Assembly: GCA_963726335.1 (NCBI GenBank)
Contig: CAVSCD010000012.1
Span: 930,001 to 994,000, forward strand
Direction of reading: 5' to 3'
Length of the DNA stretch: 64,000 bases
From: CAVSCD01 sp963726335
GTDB lineage: Bacteria; Acidobacteriota; Aminicenantia; Aminicenantales; UBA8522
Under the pieces are notes generated by a model. That model had not been told where the DNA came from and ran no database searches. It saw nothing but the letters and a program-made list of their open reading frames with translations. Of the stretch, positions 52,899 to 62,743 are shown piece after piece. A program made the translations under genes and the position numbers. How positions within the stretch are numbered: position 1 is the stretch's first letter; each line of letters starts with the position of its first letter.

Positions 52899-55106
52899 TC
52901 AGCGGACCGAGAACGCCCGGGGCAGGGTGTCTTCCCAGGCGCGGCGGAGGCGTTCCACCGGAACCCGGACGACCTTCCGGCCGGCGCGGCGGACGACGAC
53001 ATCCCGGCCGCCGACCCGGCCGATCACGCTGATCTTGACCTTGTGCCGCGCCCCGAGCTGGCGAAGCTCGGGAAGGCGCGACCGGCCCAGGCTGACGACG
53101 ATCCGCGACTGGCTCTCGCCGAAAAGGAGCGCCTCGTCGCGGATATCCTCCCCGAGGTCCAGCGCGCAGCCGAGCTTTCCGGGGCTGTGGATCGAACTCT
53201 CGGCGACGCAGACGGCCAGGCCGCCATCCGAGACGTCGTGGGCCGAGCGGACGAGGCCCCGCTCGACGGCCGCGACGGCGACCTTCTGTACCCTCTTCTC
53301 CAGGCCGAGGTCGAGCGCGGGCGCCGGCCCCGTCTCCAGGCCGTGGATGATCCTCAGGTATTGGGAGCCGCCGACCTCGTCCCGCGTTTCCCCGAGGAGA
53401 ACGACGATATCGCCCTCTTTTCGGAAACCCGGGCCGACAACCCGGCCGACATCCTTGATCATCCCCACGACTCCCAGAACGGGCGTGGGATGTATCGAGG
53501 CGCCTTCGGTGTCGTTATACAGGCTGACGTTGCCGCCCGTGACCGGTATGCCGAAGGCCCGGCAGGCCTCGGCCAGGCCCTCGACGGCTTCCTCGAACTG
53601 CCACATGACTTCCGGTTTTTCAGGGTTCCCGAAATTCAGGCAGTTGGTGACGCCGACGGGCCTCGCGCCGACACACGCCAGGTTGCGGCAGGCCTCGGCC
53701 ACCGCGATCCGGCCGCCGGCCCGCGGGTCGATCTGGCAGTAGAGGGAATTGCCGTCGAGCGTGACGGCCAAGCCCCTCTTCTGTCCCTTGATGCGCAGGA
53801 CCGCGGCGTCCGCGCCGGGCAGGACGACGGTATTGATCTGGACCATGTGGTCGTATTGGCGGTAGACCCATTTCTTGTCCGCCAGGTTCGGGTCGGCGAT
53901 GATCTTGAGCAGCGCATCTCCCAGGCGGGCGGGCGGGGGAGGGACCTCCGGAACTTCGGCCGCCGGCCGGGCCGCGGGCTTGCGGCCGGGCCGGGTGTAG
54001 GCCGGACAGAGGTCGACCACGGCGCTGACGGGCACGTCGACCACCGTCTCGCCGTGCCATCTCACGCGGACCTGCCCGCCCTCGGTGACCTCCCCGATAT
54101 TGACCGCGTCCAGGTCCCACTTGGCGAAGACGGCCTGGACCGCGGCCAGCTTCTCGCGGCTGCAGACAAGGAGCATCCTTTCCTGGGATTCGGACAGCAT
54201 GATCTCGTAGGGCGTCATGCCCTCTTCCCGCTGCGGGACGAGGTCGAGGTCGACGGCGATGCCGTTTCCGGACTTGGCGGCCATCTCGGTCGTCGAGCAG
54301 GTCAGGCCGGCCGCGCCCATGTCCTGGATGCCGATGATCAGCCCCCGGTCCATGACCTCGAGGCAGGCCTCGAGCAGCAGCTTCTCCTTGAACGGATCGC
54401 CGACCTGGACGTTCGGCCGCTTCTGCTCGGTTTCCTTGCCGAACTCCGCCGAGGCCATGGTCGCCCCGTGAATACCGTCCCGGCCCGTCTTCGAGCCGAC
54501 GTAGAGGACGGGATTCCCGATGCCCTCGGCTTTGGCGTAGAAGATCTTGTCTTTCCGCGCCAGGCCCAGGCAGAAAACGTTGACCAGGGGGTTCTTGGCG
54601 TAACCTTCCTGAAAATAGACCTCGCCGCCCACCGTGGGCACGCCGAATGAATTGCCGTAAGAGGAGATGCCCGAGACCACGCCGTCCATGATCGCGCGGT
54701 TCCTGGGATTATCCAGGGGACCGAACCGGAGCGAGTCGAGGACCGCGATCGGGCGGGCGCCCATGGTGAAGATGTCCCGGAGGATGCCCCCCACGCCGGT
54801 GGCCGCGCCCTGAAAAGGCTCGAGATAAGAGGGATGGTTGTGGGATTCGATCTTGAAGACGACGGCCAGGCCGCCGCCGATATCGATGATGCCGGCGTTT
54901 TCGCCGGGCCCCTGGATGACGTGCTTTCCCTTGGTGGGGAGGCGTTTGAGGAAGACCTTGGAGCTCTTGTAGCTGCAATGCTCCGACCACATCGTCGAGA
55001 AGATGCCCAACTCGGTGATGTTCGGCTCCCGGCCGATGAGCTCGACGATCCGAGCGTATTCATCGGGGGTGAGATTGTGGTCGGCGAGGAGCTTGGGGTC
55101 GATCAT
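52899..55106 (-). CDS. purL: phosphoribosylformylglycinamidine synthase, PurL subunit
   Basis: A 735-residue ATP-dependent synthase subunit of the small (PurLQS) type. ITELGIFSTMWSEHCSYKSS near the N-terminus, HNHPSYLEPFQGAATGVGGILRD, MGAAGLTCSTTEMA and AHDVSDGGLAVCVAE are diagnostic. With PurQ (glutaminase) and PurS it converts FGAR to FGAM. It overlaps purQ by four nt. All family motifs are intact. Confidence 0.95.
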   Translation of the reverse strand: MIDPKLLADHNLTPDEYARIVELIGREPNITELGIFSTMWSEHCSYKSSKVFLKRLPTKGKHVIQGPGENAGIIDIGGGLAVVFKIESHNHPSYLEPFQGAATGVGGILRDIFTMGARPIAVLDSLRFGPLDNPRNRAIMDGVVSGISSYGNSFGVPTVGGEVYFQEGYAKNPLVNVFCLGLARKDKIFYAKAEGIGNPVLYVGSKTGRDGIHGATMASAEFGKETEQKRPNVQVGDPFKEKLLLEACLEVMDRGLIIGIQDMGAAGLTCSTTEMAAKSGNGIAVDLDLVPQREEGMTPYEIMLSESQERMLLVCSREKLAAVQAVFAKWDLDAVNIGEVTEGGQVRVRWHGETVVDVPVSAVVDLCPAYTRPGRKPAARPAAEVPEVPPPPARLGDALLKIIADPNLADKKWVYRQYDHMVQINTVVLPGADAAVLRIKGQKRGLAVTLDGNSLYCQIDPRAGGRIAVAEACRNLACVGARPVGVTNCLNFGNPEKPEVMWQFEEAVEGLAEACRAFGIPVTGGNVSLYNDTEGASIHPTPVLGVVGMIKDVGRVVGPGFRKEGDIVVLLGETRDEVGGSQYLRIIHGLETGPAPALDLGLEKRVQKVAVAAVERGLVRSAHDVSDGGLAVCVAESSIHSPGKLGCALDLGEDIRDEALLFGESQSRIVVSLGRSRLPELRQLGARHKVKISVIGRVGGRDVVVRRAGRKVVRVPVERLRRAWEDTLPRAFSVR

Positions 55107-55819
55107 GAGAGTTTCCCCCGGAAGAGGAGGGATTTTCCGGATTCGAGGAGGGACTCAAAAACGATCCGACCGTCCTCGCTTCCCAGCAGGGCCTCCGACG
55201 CCCTCTCGGGATGGGGCATCATGCCCAGCACGTTCCCCTCGCGGTTGATGATGCCGGCGATGCCCGCCGCCGAACCGTTGACGTTGGCGGCGGCCGTGGC
55301 GCGCCCCCCCGCATCCACGTAGCGGAAGACGACCTGGCGGTTCCTTTCGAGCTCGCGGACCTCGTCCGGGGGAGCGAAATAGTTGCCGTCGAAGTGGGCG
55401 ATGGGGATCCGCAAGACTTGGCCGCGCCGCGCCCGGTTGGAGAACCGCGTTCCGGCGTTCTCGACGCGGAGGTGGACATGCTCGCAGAGGAACTTGAGGT
55501 TCTTGTTCCGCAACATCGCCCCCGGCAGGAGGCCCAGCTCGAGGAGCACCTGGAACCCATTGCAGATGCCCAGGACGAGCCCGCCGCCGGCGGCGAACTC
55601 CCGGACCTCGCGCATGAGCGGCGAAAACTTGGCGATGGCCCCGGCCCGCAGGTAGTCGCCGTAAGAGAAACCTCCGGGGAGGACGACACAATCCACGCCC
55701 CGGAGGTCGTGGTCCTTGTGCCAGAGGTAAGCCGTCGGTTGGCGGAAAACGCTCTTCAGGACATGGAAAGCGTCATGGTCGCAGTTCGAACCCGGGAAGA
55801 CGACGACTCCGAATTTCAA
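55103..55819 (-). CDS. purQ: phosphoribosylformylglycinamidine synthase, PurQ glutaminase subunit
   Basis: A 238-residue class I glutamine amidotransferase. The nucleophilic Cys is in VLGICNGFQVLLELG, preceded by LPGGFSYGDYLRAGA, and the His-Glu pair is in MMPHPERAS. It supplies ammonia to PurL. It overlaps purL (ATGA) and follows purS by four nt. Confidence 0.95.
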   Translation of the reverse strand: MKFGVVVFPGSNCDHDAFHVLKSVFRQPTAYLWHKDHDLRGVDCVVLPGGFSYGDYLRAGAIAKFSPLMREVREFAAGGGLVLGICNGFQVLLELGLLPGAMLRNKNLKFLCEHVHLRVENAGTRFSNRARRGQVLRIPIAHFDGNYFAPPDEVRELERNRQVVFRYVDAGGRATAAANVNGSAAGIAGIINREGNVLGMMPHPERASEALLGSEDGRIVFESLLESGKSLLFRGKLS

Positions 55820-55823
55820 GGCG

Positions 55824-56081
55824 TCAGTCCTTCTTCCCGTCTTTCAGGATTTGCCAGGTGAACTTCTCGATGATCGGGTTGGCCAGGACTTTGTTGGCCA
55901 TCTCGGGGACGATCCGTTCCGCACCGGCCTCGGATACGCCGACGAGCTCGATCTCGAAAACCTTGCCTTGACGCACATCCTTGACGGCCTGGTAGCCCAG
56001 TGTGAGCAGGGCGTTTTTCACGGTCTGCCCCTGCGGGTCGAGGACGCTTTCCTTAAAGGAGACGAGGACTCTAACTTTCAT
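55824..56081 (-). CDS. purS: phosphoribosylformylglycinamidine synthase, PurS subunit
   Basis: An 85-residue PurS: MKVRVLVSFKESVLDPQGQT, then ALLTLGYQAVKDVRQGKVFEI and MANKVLANPIIEKF. It bridges PurL and PurQ. The ATG at 56081 is chosen by homology; it lies inside the end of purB, with an 11-nt overlap, so translation is coupled. Confidence 0.92.
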   Translation of the reverse strand: MKVRVLVSFKESVLDPQGQTVKNALLTLGYQAVKDVRQGKVFEIELVGVSEAGAERIVPEMANKVLANPIIEKFTWQILKDGKKD

Positions 56082-57372
56082 GCCCGAGCACCCTTTCGAA
56101 GATATAGTCGATTCTTTCGAGATAGACATCGATGGTGAAACAGGCCTCGACCTCTTGAGGCGTCAGCACGGCCAGGACGTCCGGATCCTGGAGCAGCAAT
56201 CCCTTGAGCTCGATGTTTTCCTGCCAGACCCGGAGGCTGCTGCGCTGCACGAGCTCATAGGCCCGCGGGCGGGACACGCCCTTGTCGGTGAGAGCCAGCA
56301 GGACGCGTTGGGAGAAGATCAAGCCCCTTGTCGCGGTGATGTTCGCCGTCATCCTGTCTTCGTTGACGACGAGGTTCCCGATGATGTCGGTGGTTTCGGC
56401 GATCAGGTAATCGGCTAGGATGAACGAATCGGGGAAGATGACCCGCTCGGCCGAGGAATGGGAGATGTCCCGCTCGTGCCAGAGGGGAATGTTGTCCAGG
56501 GCGACCAGGAGGTTTCCCCGCAGGATCCGGGAAAGGCCCGAGATCCGCTCGGCCCGAACGGGGTTCTTCTTGTGCGGCATCGAGGAGGAGCCCTTCTGGC
56601 CCTTAGTGAACGGCTCCTCGAGCTCGAGCACCTCGGTCTTCTGGAGATGGCGGATCTCGGTCGCGAACTTGTCCAGGCTGGCGCCGAGGATGGCTAGAGC
56701 CGAGATGACCTCGGCGTGCCGGTCGCGCTGCAGGACTTGGGTCGACACCCGGGCGGGGGAGAGGCCGAGTTTGTCCAAAGCGAACTCTTCCACCCTCGGG
56801 TCGAGATGAATGTAGGTTCCGACCGACCCCGAGATGCGGCCGACAGCGATCGTCTCCAGGGCCCGCCGCAGACGCTCTTCGTGGCGCTTCATCTCCTCGT
56901 ACCAGACGAGAATCTTGACGCCGAAGGTGATCGGCTCGGCGTGGACGCCGTGGGTCCGGCCCATCATCAGGGTTTTTTTGTACTGCAGGGCCTTTTCCCT
57001 GAGGATCGCCGTCAGGGCGGCGGCGTCCCTGGCGATCTTTTCCAGGGACTCTTTGATCATCAGCGACAGCGCGGTGTCCACGATGTCGTACGAAGTCAGC
57101 CCCACATGGATGAAGCGCGCGTCCTCGCCCACGGTCTCGCCCACGGCCTCGAGAAAGGCGATGACATCGTGCTTGCAGACCCGCTCGATCTCCTCGATCC
57201 GGGACACGGAAATCGAGGTCTTGGACCTGATGTTGCCGAGCGCCGTTTGGGGGATGCGGCCGAGGCCGGCCCAGGCTTCGCAGACGGCAACCTCGACGTC
57301 CAGCCACTTACGGTAGCGGTTCTCGTCCGACCAGATGGCTCCCATTTCGGGGCGCGTATAGCGGTCGATCAT
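56071..57372 (-). CDS. purB: adenylosuccinate lyase
   Basis: A 433-residue fumarase/aspartase-superfamily lyase for two steps of purine synthesis. MIDRYTRPEMGAIWSDENRY is the typical start. MMGRTHGVHAEPITFG holds the catalytic His and KGSSSMPHKKNPVRAERI is the mobile signature loop with the catalytic Ser. The ATG at 57372 follows a clear promoter and GAGG. It heads the pur operon. Confidence 0.95.
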   Translation of the reverse strand: MIDRYTRPEMGAIWSDENRYRKWLDVEVAVCEAWAGLGRIPQTALGNIRSKTSISVSRIEEIERVCKHDVIAFLEAVGETVGEDARFIHVGLTSYDIVDTALSLMIKESLEKIARDAAALTAILREKALQYKKTLMMGRTHGVHAEPITFGVKILVWYEEMKRHEERLRRALETIAVGRISGSVGTYIHLDPRVEEFALDKLGLSPARVSTQVLQRDRHAEVISALAILGASLDKFATEIRHLQKTEVLELEEPFTKGQKGSSSMPHKKNPVRAERISGLSRILRGNLLVALDNIPLWHERDISHSSAERVIFPDSFILADYLIAETTDIIGNLVVNEDRMTANITATRGLIFSQRVLLALTDKGVSRPRAYELVQRSSLRVWQENIELKGLLLQDPDVLAVLTPQEVEACFTIDVYLERIDYIFERVLGHES

Positions 57373-57396
57373 GAGTGTTTCCTCAAATGAGGGCCA

Positions 57397-57425
57397 ATCA
57401 TAACAAGGTGACCCGATAGTGTCAA
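57397..57425 (-). promoter_or_regulatory. pur operon promoter
   Basis: TTGACA (57425-57420), 17 nt, TATGAT (57402-57397) on the minus strand; leader about 18 nt to the purB ATG. Upstream, TGAGTTTTCTT (57466-57476) and its inverse AAGAAAACTCA (57537-57547) could be operator half-sites shared with the divergent sigma gene. Confidence 0.7.
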
Positions 57426-57570
57426 TTCGGCTTGGGAAAAGGTTTCCCCCTCGTTCTTCCAGGAGTGAGTTTTCTTGGACTGGCGCCATGCCACCCTTAT
57501 TTTACCCTCTCTATTGAAGTGGATCACCCCATGAGGAAGAAAACTCAATCCAAGGAGTCTATATATATAG

Positions 57571-58164
57571 GTGTCTAATTGGGTGAGCGGCGTGATTAAC
57601 GATGTTTCCGACGAAGGGCTTGTCGGCCGGGCCAAGCAGGGCGACCTGGAAGCTTATTCCGAGCTCGTGCGACGGCACCGGGAAAGGGTTTACGGGACGA
57701 TCCTCAGGTTCACCCGGGACCATGGAGACGCCGACGACCTGGCCCAGGAGACGTTTTTGCGGGCTTTTCGGGAGATCCGGCGATTCAGGGAACAGGCGGG
57801 GTTTTCCACCTGGCTTTACCGGATCGCCGTGAACCTGAGCCTCAATTATTTGAAGAGGAAAAGAAGAGAGATGGGCCGTCGGGAATTTGATGAAAGTTTC
57901 GCGGACCGGCAGCCGGCTCCCGGGTTCTCGCCCGAATCGGCCTTCCGGAGCGCCGAGTTTCAAGCCCACTTGAGAGACGCGGTGGATTCCCTGCCTCCGG
58001 CCTACAAGACATCGTTCGTCCTCGTCGTCTACGAGGGAATGAGCCACGGCCGGGCGGCCAGGATACTGGGGTGCTCGGAGAACACTGTTTCCTGGCGTCT
58101 GCACAAGGCGAGAAAAATGCTCCAAGCGAGGCTCCTGCCCATCCTGAACGAGGTGTCGCGATGA
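57571..58164 (+). CDS. ECF RNA polymerase sigma factor (RpoE-like)
   Basis: A 197-residue group IV sigma factor. Region 2 is at about residues 22-90 (YSELVRRHRERVYGTILRF, DADDLAQETFLRAFREI, FSTWLYRIAVNLSLNYLKR) and region 4 at 130-185 (SLPPAYKTSFVLVVYEGMS, ILGCSENTVSWRLHKARKML). GTG at 57571 directly follows a TATATATATA tract; GTG codons at 57583 and 57592 are alternatives. The stop overlaps the anti-sigma start (ATGA), so they are co-translated. The signal is unknown; the Spy-like third gene suggests envelope stress. Confidence 0.9.
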   Translation: MSNWVSGVINDVSDEGLVGRAKQGDLEAYSELVRRHRERVYGTILRFTRDHGDADDLAQETFLRAFREIRRFREQAGFSTWLYRIAVNLSLNYLKRKRREMGRREFDESFADRQPAPGFSPESAFRSAEFQAHLRDAVDSLPPAYKTSFVLVVYEGMSHGRAARILGCSENTVSWRLHKARKMLQARLLPILNEVSR

Positions 58165-58754
58165 GATGCCGTAAAGCCGAACGGCTGATCTCCGGTTTCC
58201 TCGATTCCAGGCTCTCGGCCGGCGCGGCGAGAGATCTCGAAGTCCACTTGGCGGGTTGTCCGTCATGCCGCTCCTACCTGGCCGGGCTGGACCTGATCCA
58301 GAGAGGGGCGGCCGTGCCCGAGGAAACGTCTGTCCCGTCAGGTTACTGGGATGATCTGTCCGCGAGGGTCCGCGCCCGGCTCGAACCGGCTTCAGCCAGT
58401 GTGCCGCCGCGGTCCTTTCCGCTTCGGGGTTGGCGATGGGCGTGGCTGGCGGTCCCCGCGGCCGCGGCGGGCTGGCTGGTCTTTATTCAGGTCTTTCGCC
58501 CGGCCCCGGTTTCCGTCAAAGACCCGATCAATCAGGAGCGGCGCCTCGCCGCCGCCGGCCTGGCGGTCTTCGAGGACCCGGAGCTTGCCGGAGAGCTTGA
58601 TGATCTCGTCCTCGCCGCCATCCAGGAGGAGACCGGGTTTCTGTCCCTTGATGAGCTCCCTCCTTTTGTGGATGACCCGGGTTTCTGGGACGGCCTGACC
58701 GATGCGGAGGTCTCGCTCATTGACGAGGAGATCGCCAAAGAGCTAATATCCTAG
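58161..58754 (+). CDS. zinc-finger anti-sigma factor, membrane-anchored
   Basis: A 197-residue protein. The N-terminal 45 residues carry the zinc-binding anti-sigma domain with HLAGCPSCRSYL (HxxxCxxC). One hydrophobic helix at about residues 95-112 (AWLAVPAAAAGWLVFIQVF) crosses the inner membrane, leaving an acidic C-terminal sensor part outside. It probably holds the preceding sigma factor inactive until an envelope signal. It overlaps that gene by four nt. Confidence 0.8.
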   Translation: MRCRKAERLISGFLDSRLSAGAARDLEVHLAGCPSCRSYLAGLDLIQRGAAVPEETSVPSGYWDDLSARVRARLEPASASVPPRSFPLRGWRWAWLAVPAAAAGWLVFIQVFRPAPVSVKDPINQERRLAAAGLAVFEDPELAGELDDLVLAAIQEETGFLSLDELPPFVDDPGFWDGLTDAEVSLIDEEIAKELIS

Positions 58755-58764
58755 GAGAAACGAC

Positions 58765-59265
58765 ATGCGGCGTAATACCCTACACTGGATCGTTCTGGGC
58801 TTGTTCCTGACATCCGCGGTCGGAGTCGCCCAAACCCAGCCCGGGCGCCGGGGGCCCGACAGGGAGAGACTCCGGGAGAACCTGACGAACCTGCGGCTTC
58901 TGCGCATGACGGAAGCCCTGGAACTGACCGAGGAACAGACCGCCAAGATCTACCCCTTTTCCGCCCGGATCGAAAAGGAAAAGGCGGAGATCCTCCGGGG
59001 GCTCAGCGCCGAGATGACGGACCTTCGGCGGGTCATCGGGGAGAGCGGCCCGAATGACGTGGACCTGGCCGCCCGTGTCGAAGCCATCCGGAAATTGAGA
59101 CGGAGCCTGCAGGAGAAGGACCTCGAGTTCGAACGGTTCCTCCAGGAGAACCTCAGCGGCATCCAGGTCGCGAAGTATATCGTCTTCCAGGCGGATTTCA
59201 ACCAGGCGATGGGGGACAGGCTGAGCCGGGCGAGGGCCCTGACCCGCGGCGGCCGGCTTCCCTGA
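58765..59265 (+). CDS. periplasmic Spy/CpxP/ZraP-like protein
   Basis: A 166-residue protein with signal peptide (MRRNTLHWIVLGLFLTSAVG, cleavage after VAQ) and a mainly helical, highly charged mature part. The segment LELTEEQTAKIYPF is an LTxxQ-type motif of the Spy/CpxP/ZraP family. It follows the anti-sigma gene by ten nt. It is a likely periplasmic chaperone or metal sensor in the same stress regulon. Family assignment is from pattern only. Confidence 0.65.
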   Translation: MRRNTLHWIVLGLFLTSAVGVAQTQPGRRGPDRERLRENLTNLRLLRMTEALELTEEQTAKIYPFSARIEKEKAEILRGLSAEMTDLRRVIGESGPNDVDLAARVEAIRKLRRSLQEKDLEFERFLQENLSGIQVAKYIVFQADFNQAMGDRLSRARALTRGGRLP

Positions 59266-59284
59266 GGAAAAATTCGCCGCTCTC

Positions 59285-59313
59285 TTGACAAAAATGGGGT
59301 TTTCTTCTAGTAT
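59285..59313 (+). promoter_or_regulatory. promoter upstream of the tRNA-tuf cluster
   Basis: TTGACA at 59285-59290, exactly 17 nt, TAGTAT at 59308-59313. The following 150 nt are AT-rich compared with the rest of the window. A second weaker candidate (TTGTCC at 59416-59421, 18 nt, TATTCT at 59440-59445) lies closer to the first tRNA. Confidence 0.6.
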
Positions 59314-59460
59314 TGTCGAGTAATCTTTTCACTGTTTTTTCCATAAAACGAGATTTTAGGCCGTTTTAAGAGAAAGTATATTTACCAGTATATGGTTGCC
59401 TTTCTCTATCGTCTGTTGTCCGAACGTCAAGAGGATGTGTATTCTTGGAGAGTCGCCTGC

Positions 59461-59533
59461 GCCAGCGTAGCTCAGTTGGTAGAGCGGCTGATTTGTAATC
59501 AGCGGGTCGGGGGTTCGAATCCCTTCGCTGGCT
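59461..59533 (+). tRNA. tRNA-Thr (TGT)
   Basis: 73 nt with a full cloverleaf. Acceptor stem GCCAGCG/CGCTGGC, anticodon loop TTTGTAA with anticodon TGT, T-arm GGGGGTTCGAATCCC. The CCA end is not encoded. Confidence 0.95.
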
Positions 59534-59601
59534 TTTGTCCGGGACGCTTCCGGACAAGATCCGTTTCCCTAAGTGGAAACGGGGCCGCTGACCCGATATA
59601 C

Positions 59602-59684
59602 GGGCAGGTACCAAAGTGGCCAAATGGGGCGGGCTGTAAACCCGCTGCGGAAACGCTTCGGAGGTTCGAATCCTTCCCTGCCCA
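59602..59684 (+). tRNA. tRNA-Tyr (GTA)
   Basis: 83 nt, with the long variable arm of tRNA-Tyr. Acceptor GGGCAGG/CCTGCCC, anticodon stem GCGGG/CCCGC with loop CTGTAAA, anticodon GTA. CCA not encoded. Confidence 0.95.
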
Positions 59685-59689
59685 CTTGC

Positions 59690-59760
59690 GCGGGAATAGC
59701 TCAGTGGTAGAGCATGGCCTTCCAAGCCATCGGTCGCGGGTTCGAATCCCGTTTCCCGCT
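59690..59760 (+). tRNA. tRNA-Gly (TCC)
   Basis: 71 nt. Acceptor GCGGGAA/TTCCCGC, anticodon stem ATGGC/GCCAT, loop CTTCCAA, anticodon TCC. CCA not encoded. Five nt after tRNA-Tyr. Confidence 0.95.
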
Positions 59761-59777
59761 TGGTCGAAGTTGTGGAG

Positions 59778-59850
<73 letters not shown>

Positions 59851-59894
59851 CAGAGAGCATACACGCCTCTGAATTAGCCGCAAGGAGGACAAGA

Positions 59895-61094
<1,200 letters not shown>

Positions 61095-61118
61095 AGACGG
61101 ATCACCTCCCGGTCAACG

Positions 61119-61136
61119 CCTGCCCGCGAGGGCGGG
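61119..61136 (+). other. GNRA-capped hairpin between tuf and rpmG
   Basis: CCTGCCC, loop GCGA, GGGCGGG: a seven-bp stem with one T-G pair and a GNRA tetraloop. There is no T tract, so it is more likely an RNA-processing or stability element than a terminator. Confidence 0.35.
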
Positions 61137-61156
61137 GACGTGACGGGGAGGGGGAA

Positions 61157-61174
61157 ATGAGTGAAGCGAGATAA
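61157..61174 (+). other. five-codon open frame directly upstream of rpmG
   Basis: A strong GGGGAGGGGG is followed by ATG and an MSEAR frame ending in TAA two nt before the rpmG ATG. rpmG has no equally good Shine-Dalgarno of its own, so re-initiation from this mini-frame may drive it. Confidence 0.3.
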
Positions 61175-61176
61175 GC

Positions 61177-61326
61177 ATGCGCGAACAGATCACCCTCCAG
61201 TGCTCGGCGTGTAAACAACGGAATTACATCAGCACCCGGAACAAGAAGCTGCAAACCGAGCGGCTCGAGGTCAACAAGTACTGCAAGTTCTGCCGTAAAC
61301 ACACGCTTCATAAGGAAGTGAAGTGA
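61177..61326 (+). CDS. rpmG: 50S ribosomal protein L33
   Basis: A 49-residue L33 (MREQITLQCSACKQRNYIST, then NKYCKFCRKHTLHKEVK). The four cysteines of the zinc-binding C+ form are present (CSAC and CKFC). The order tuf-rpmG-tRNA-Trp-secE-nusG is the standard one. Confidence 0.93.
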   Translation: MREQITLQCSACKQRNYISTRNKKLQTERLEVNKYCKFCRKHTLHKEVK

Positions 61327-61367
61327 GGACGGCCGGTTTCGAGATAGAGGCGGAATGAACAGTGGAA

Positions 61368-61441
61368 AGGTGAGTAGCTCAACAGGCTAGAGCAGCGGTC
61401 TCCAAAACCGCAGGTTGGAGGTTCGAGTCCTCTCTCACCTG
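61368..61441 (+). tRNA. tRNA-Trp (CCA)
   Basis: 74 nt. Acceptor AGGTGAG/CTCACCT with discriminator G, anticodon stem GCGGT/ACCGC, loop CTCCAAA, anticodon CCA. It lies between rpmG and secE as in many bacteria. Confidence 0.95.
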
Positions 61442-61545
61442 CTCTTATTGCTCATCGATGACCCGATGCCCGAGGATGCTCGCTTCCGGAGGCACGAGAA
61501 GGAAGGAGCACGAACTAGCGGAACGCCGCGGGAGAGAGATCGCCC

Positions 61546-61758
61546 ATGGAAGAAAAAGTGAGATGGTATAAGCGCTTCGGCAACTTTCTGAAGGACGTCA
61601 AGGCGGAGGCCAAGAAGGTCACCTGGCCGTCGCGTCCGGAGGTCTACAGCACGACCGTGGTCGTGATCATCGCCATGGCCTTCTTCGGCTTTTACCTGTT
61701 TTTTATGGACATTATCTTTTCCTGGGCCATCTCGCAGGTCAAAACGCTGTTCGGCTAA
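61546..61758 (+). CDS. secE: preprotein translocase subunit SecE
   Basis: A 70-residue single-span SecE. The amphipathic helix FLKDVKAEAKKVTWPSRPEV, with the conserved KKVTWPS, precedes one transmembrane helix (TTVVVIIAMAFFGFYLFFMD). It clamps SecY in the translocon. nusG follows 13 nt later. Confidence 0.95.
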   Translation: MEEKVRWYKRFGNFLKDVKAEAKKVTWPSRPEVYSTTVVVIIAMAFFGFYLFFMDIIFSWAISQVKTLFG

Positions 61759-61771
61759 GCAGGTTCCGACC

Positions 61772-62302
61772 ATGGCAAAAAACTGGTATGTCGTTCACAC
61801 CTATTCGGGGTTCGAAAAATTCGTGGCCGAGTCCATCCGCCAGCGGGCGCTGGAGCTGAATCTCACCGAGCTTTTCGGACAGATCATCATCCCCACCGAG
61901 GACGTCATCGAGATCAAGGGGGGACGGAAGGTCGTTTCCACCAAGCGGTCCTACCCCGGTTATATCCTCGTGGAGATGGAGATGACCGACGAGGCCTGGC
62001 ATCTCGTCCGCGAGACGCCCAAGGTGACCGGTTTCGTCGGCTCGGGCAAGAAACCCTCGCCGCTCAACAAGGACGAGGTCGGCCAGATCGTCGAGCACAT
62101 GGAGACCACCTCGGAGAAGCCCAAGCCCAAGCACAGCTTCGAGAAGGGCGAGGCCGTCCGGATCATCGACGGCCCGTTCTTCAATTTCAACGGCCTCGTG
62201 GAGGAAGTCAACCACGAGAAGAGCACGCTTAAGGTCTTGGTGACGATCTTCGGCCGGTCGACCCCGGTGGAGCTCGAGTTTCTGCAGGTGGAGAAGATCT
62301 AG
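61772..62302 (+). CDS. nusG: transcription termination/antitermination protein NusG
   Basis: A 176-residue NusG: NGN domain from WYVVHTYSGFEKFVAE to about residue 110 (RSYPGYILVEMEM, FVGSGKKPSPL) and a C-terminal KOW domain (FEKGEAVRIIDGPFFNFNG). It acts on RNA polymerase and links it to Rho or the ribosome. Standard place between secE and rplK. Confidence 0.95.
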   Translation: MAKNWYVVHTYSGFEKFVAESIRQRALELNLTELFGQIIIPTEDVIEIKGGRKVVSTKRSYPGYILVEMEMTDEAWHLVRETPKVTGFVGSGKKPSPLNKDEVGQIVEHMETTSEKPKPKHSFEKGEAVRIIDGPFFNFNGLVEEVNHEKSTLKVLVTIFGRSTPVELEFLQVEKI

Positions 62303-62311
62303 GAGGAAAGG

Positions 62312-62743
62312 ATGTCGAAAGAGATTGTCGCCCGTATCAAGCTGCAGATCGTGGCCGGCCAGGCCAGCCCGGCGCCGCCCGTCGGACCCGCGCTCGGCCA
62401 GCACAACGTCAACATCATGGATTTTGTCCGCCAGTTCAACGAGAAGACGCGGGGGATGGAAGAGGGCAGCATCATTCCCGTCGTGATCACGGTGTACAAG
62501 GACAAGAGCTTCGTGTTCGAGCTGAAAACCCCGCCGGCTTCCTATCTCCTGAAGAAGGCCGCCGGCATCGCCAAGGGCTCCGGCGCCCCGAACAAGGACA
62601 AGGTGGGAACGGTCACCCGGAAGCAAGTGGAAGACATTGCCCGCCTGAAGCTCTCCGACCTGAACGCCAACGACCTGGAAGCCGCCAGGAAGATCATCGA
62701 GGGCACGGCCAGGAATATGGGATTGGAGATCGTCAGTGAATAA
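62312..62743 (+). CDS. rplK: 50S ribosomal protein L11
   Basis: A 143-residue L11. IKLQIVAGQASPAPPVGPALGQHNVNIM is the conserved N-terminus (given here in part: GQASPAPPVGPALGQ), with TPPASYLLKKAAG and the C-terminal EGTARNMGLEI. GAGGAAAGG precedes the ATG. It overlaps rplA by eight nt. Confidence 0.96.
   Translation: MSKEIVARIKLQIVAGQASPAPPVGPALGQHNVNIMDFVRQFNEKTRGMEEGSIIPVVITVYKDKSFVFELKTPPASYLLKKAAGIAKGSGAPNKDKVGTVTRKQVEDIARLKLSDLNANDLEAARKIIEGTARNMGLEIVSE

Noticed and set aside
52659..54650. Open frame of 663 codons opposite purL
   Set aside because: Shadow of purL, with Asp/Ala/Gly-rich low-complexity content and no motif.
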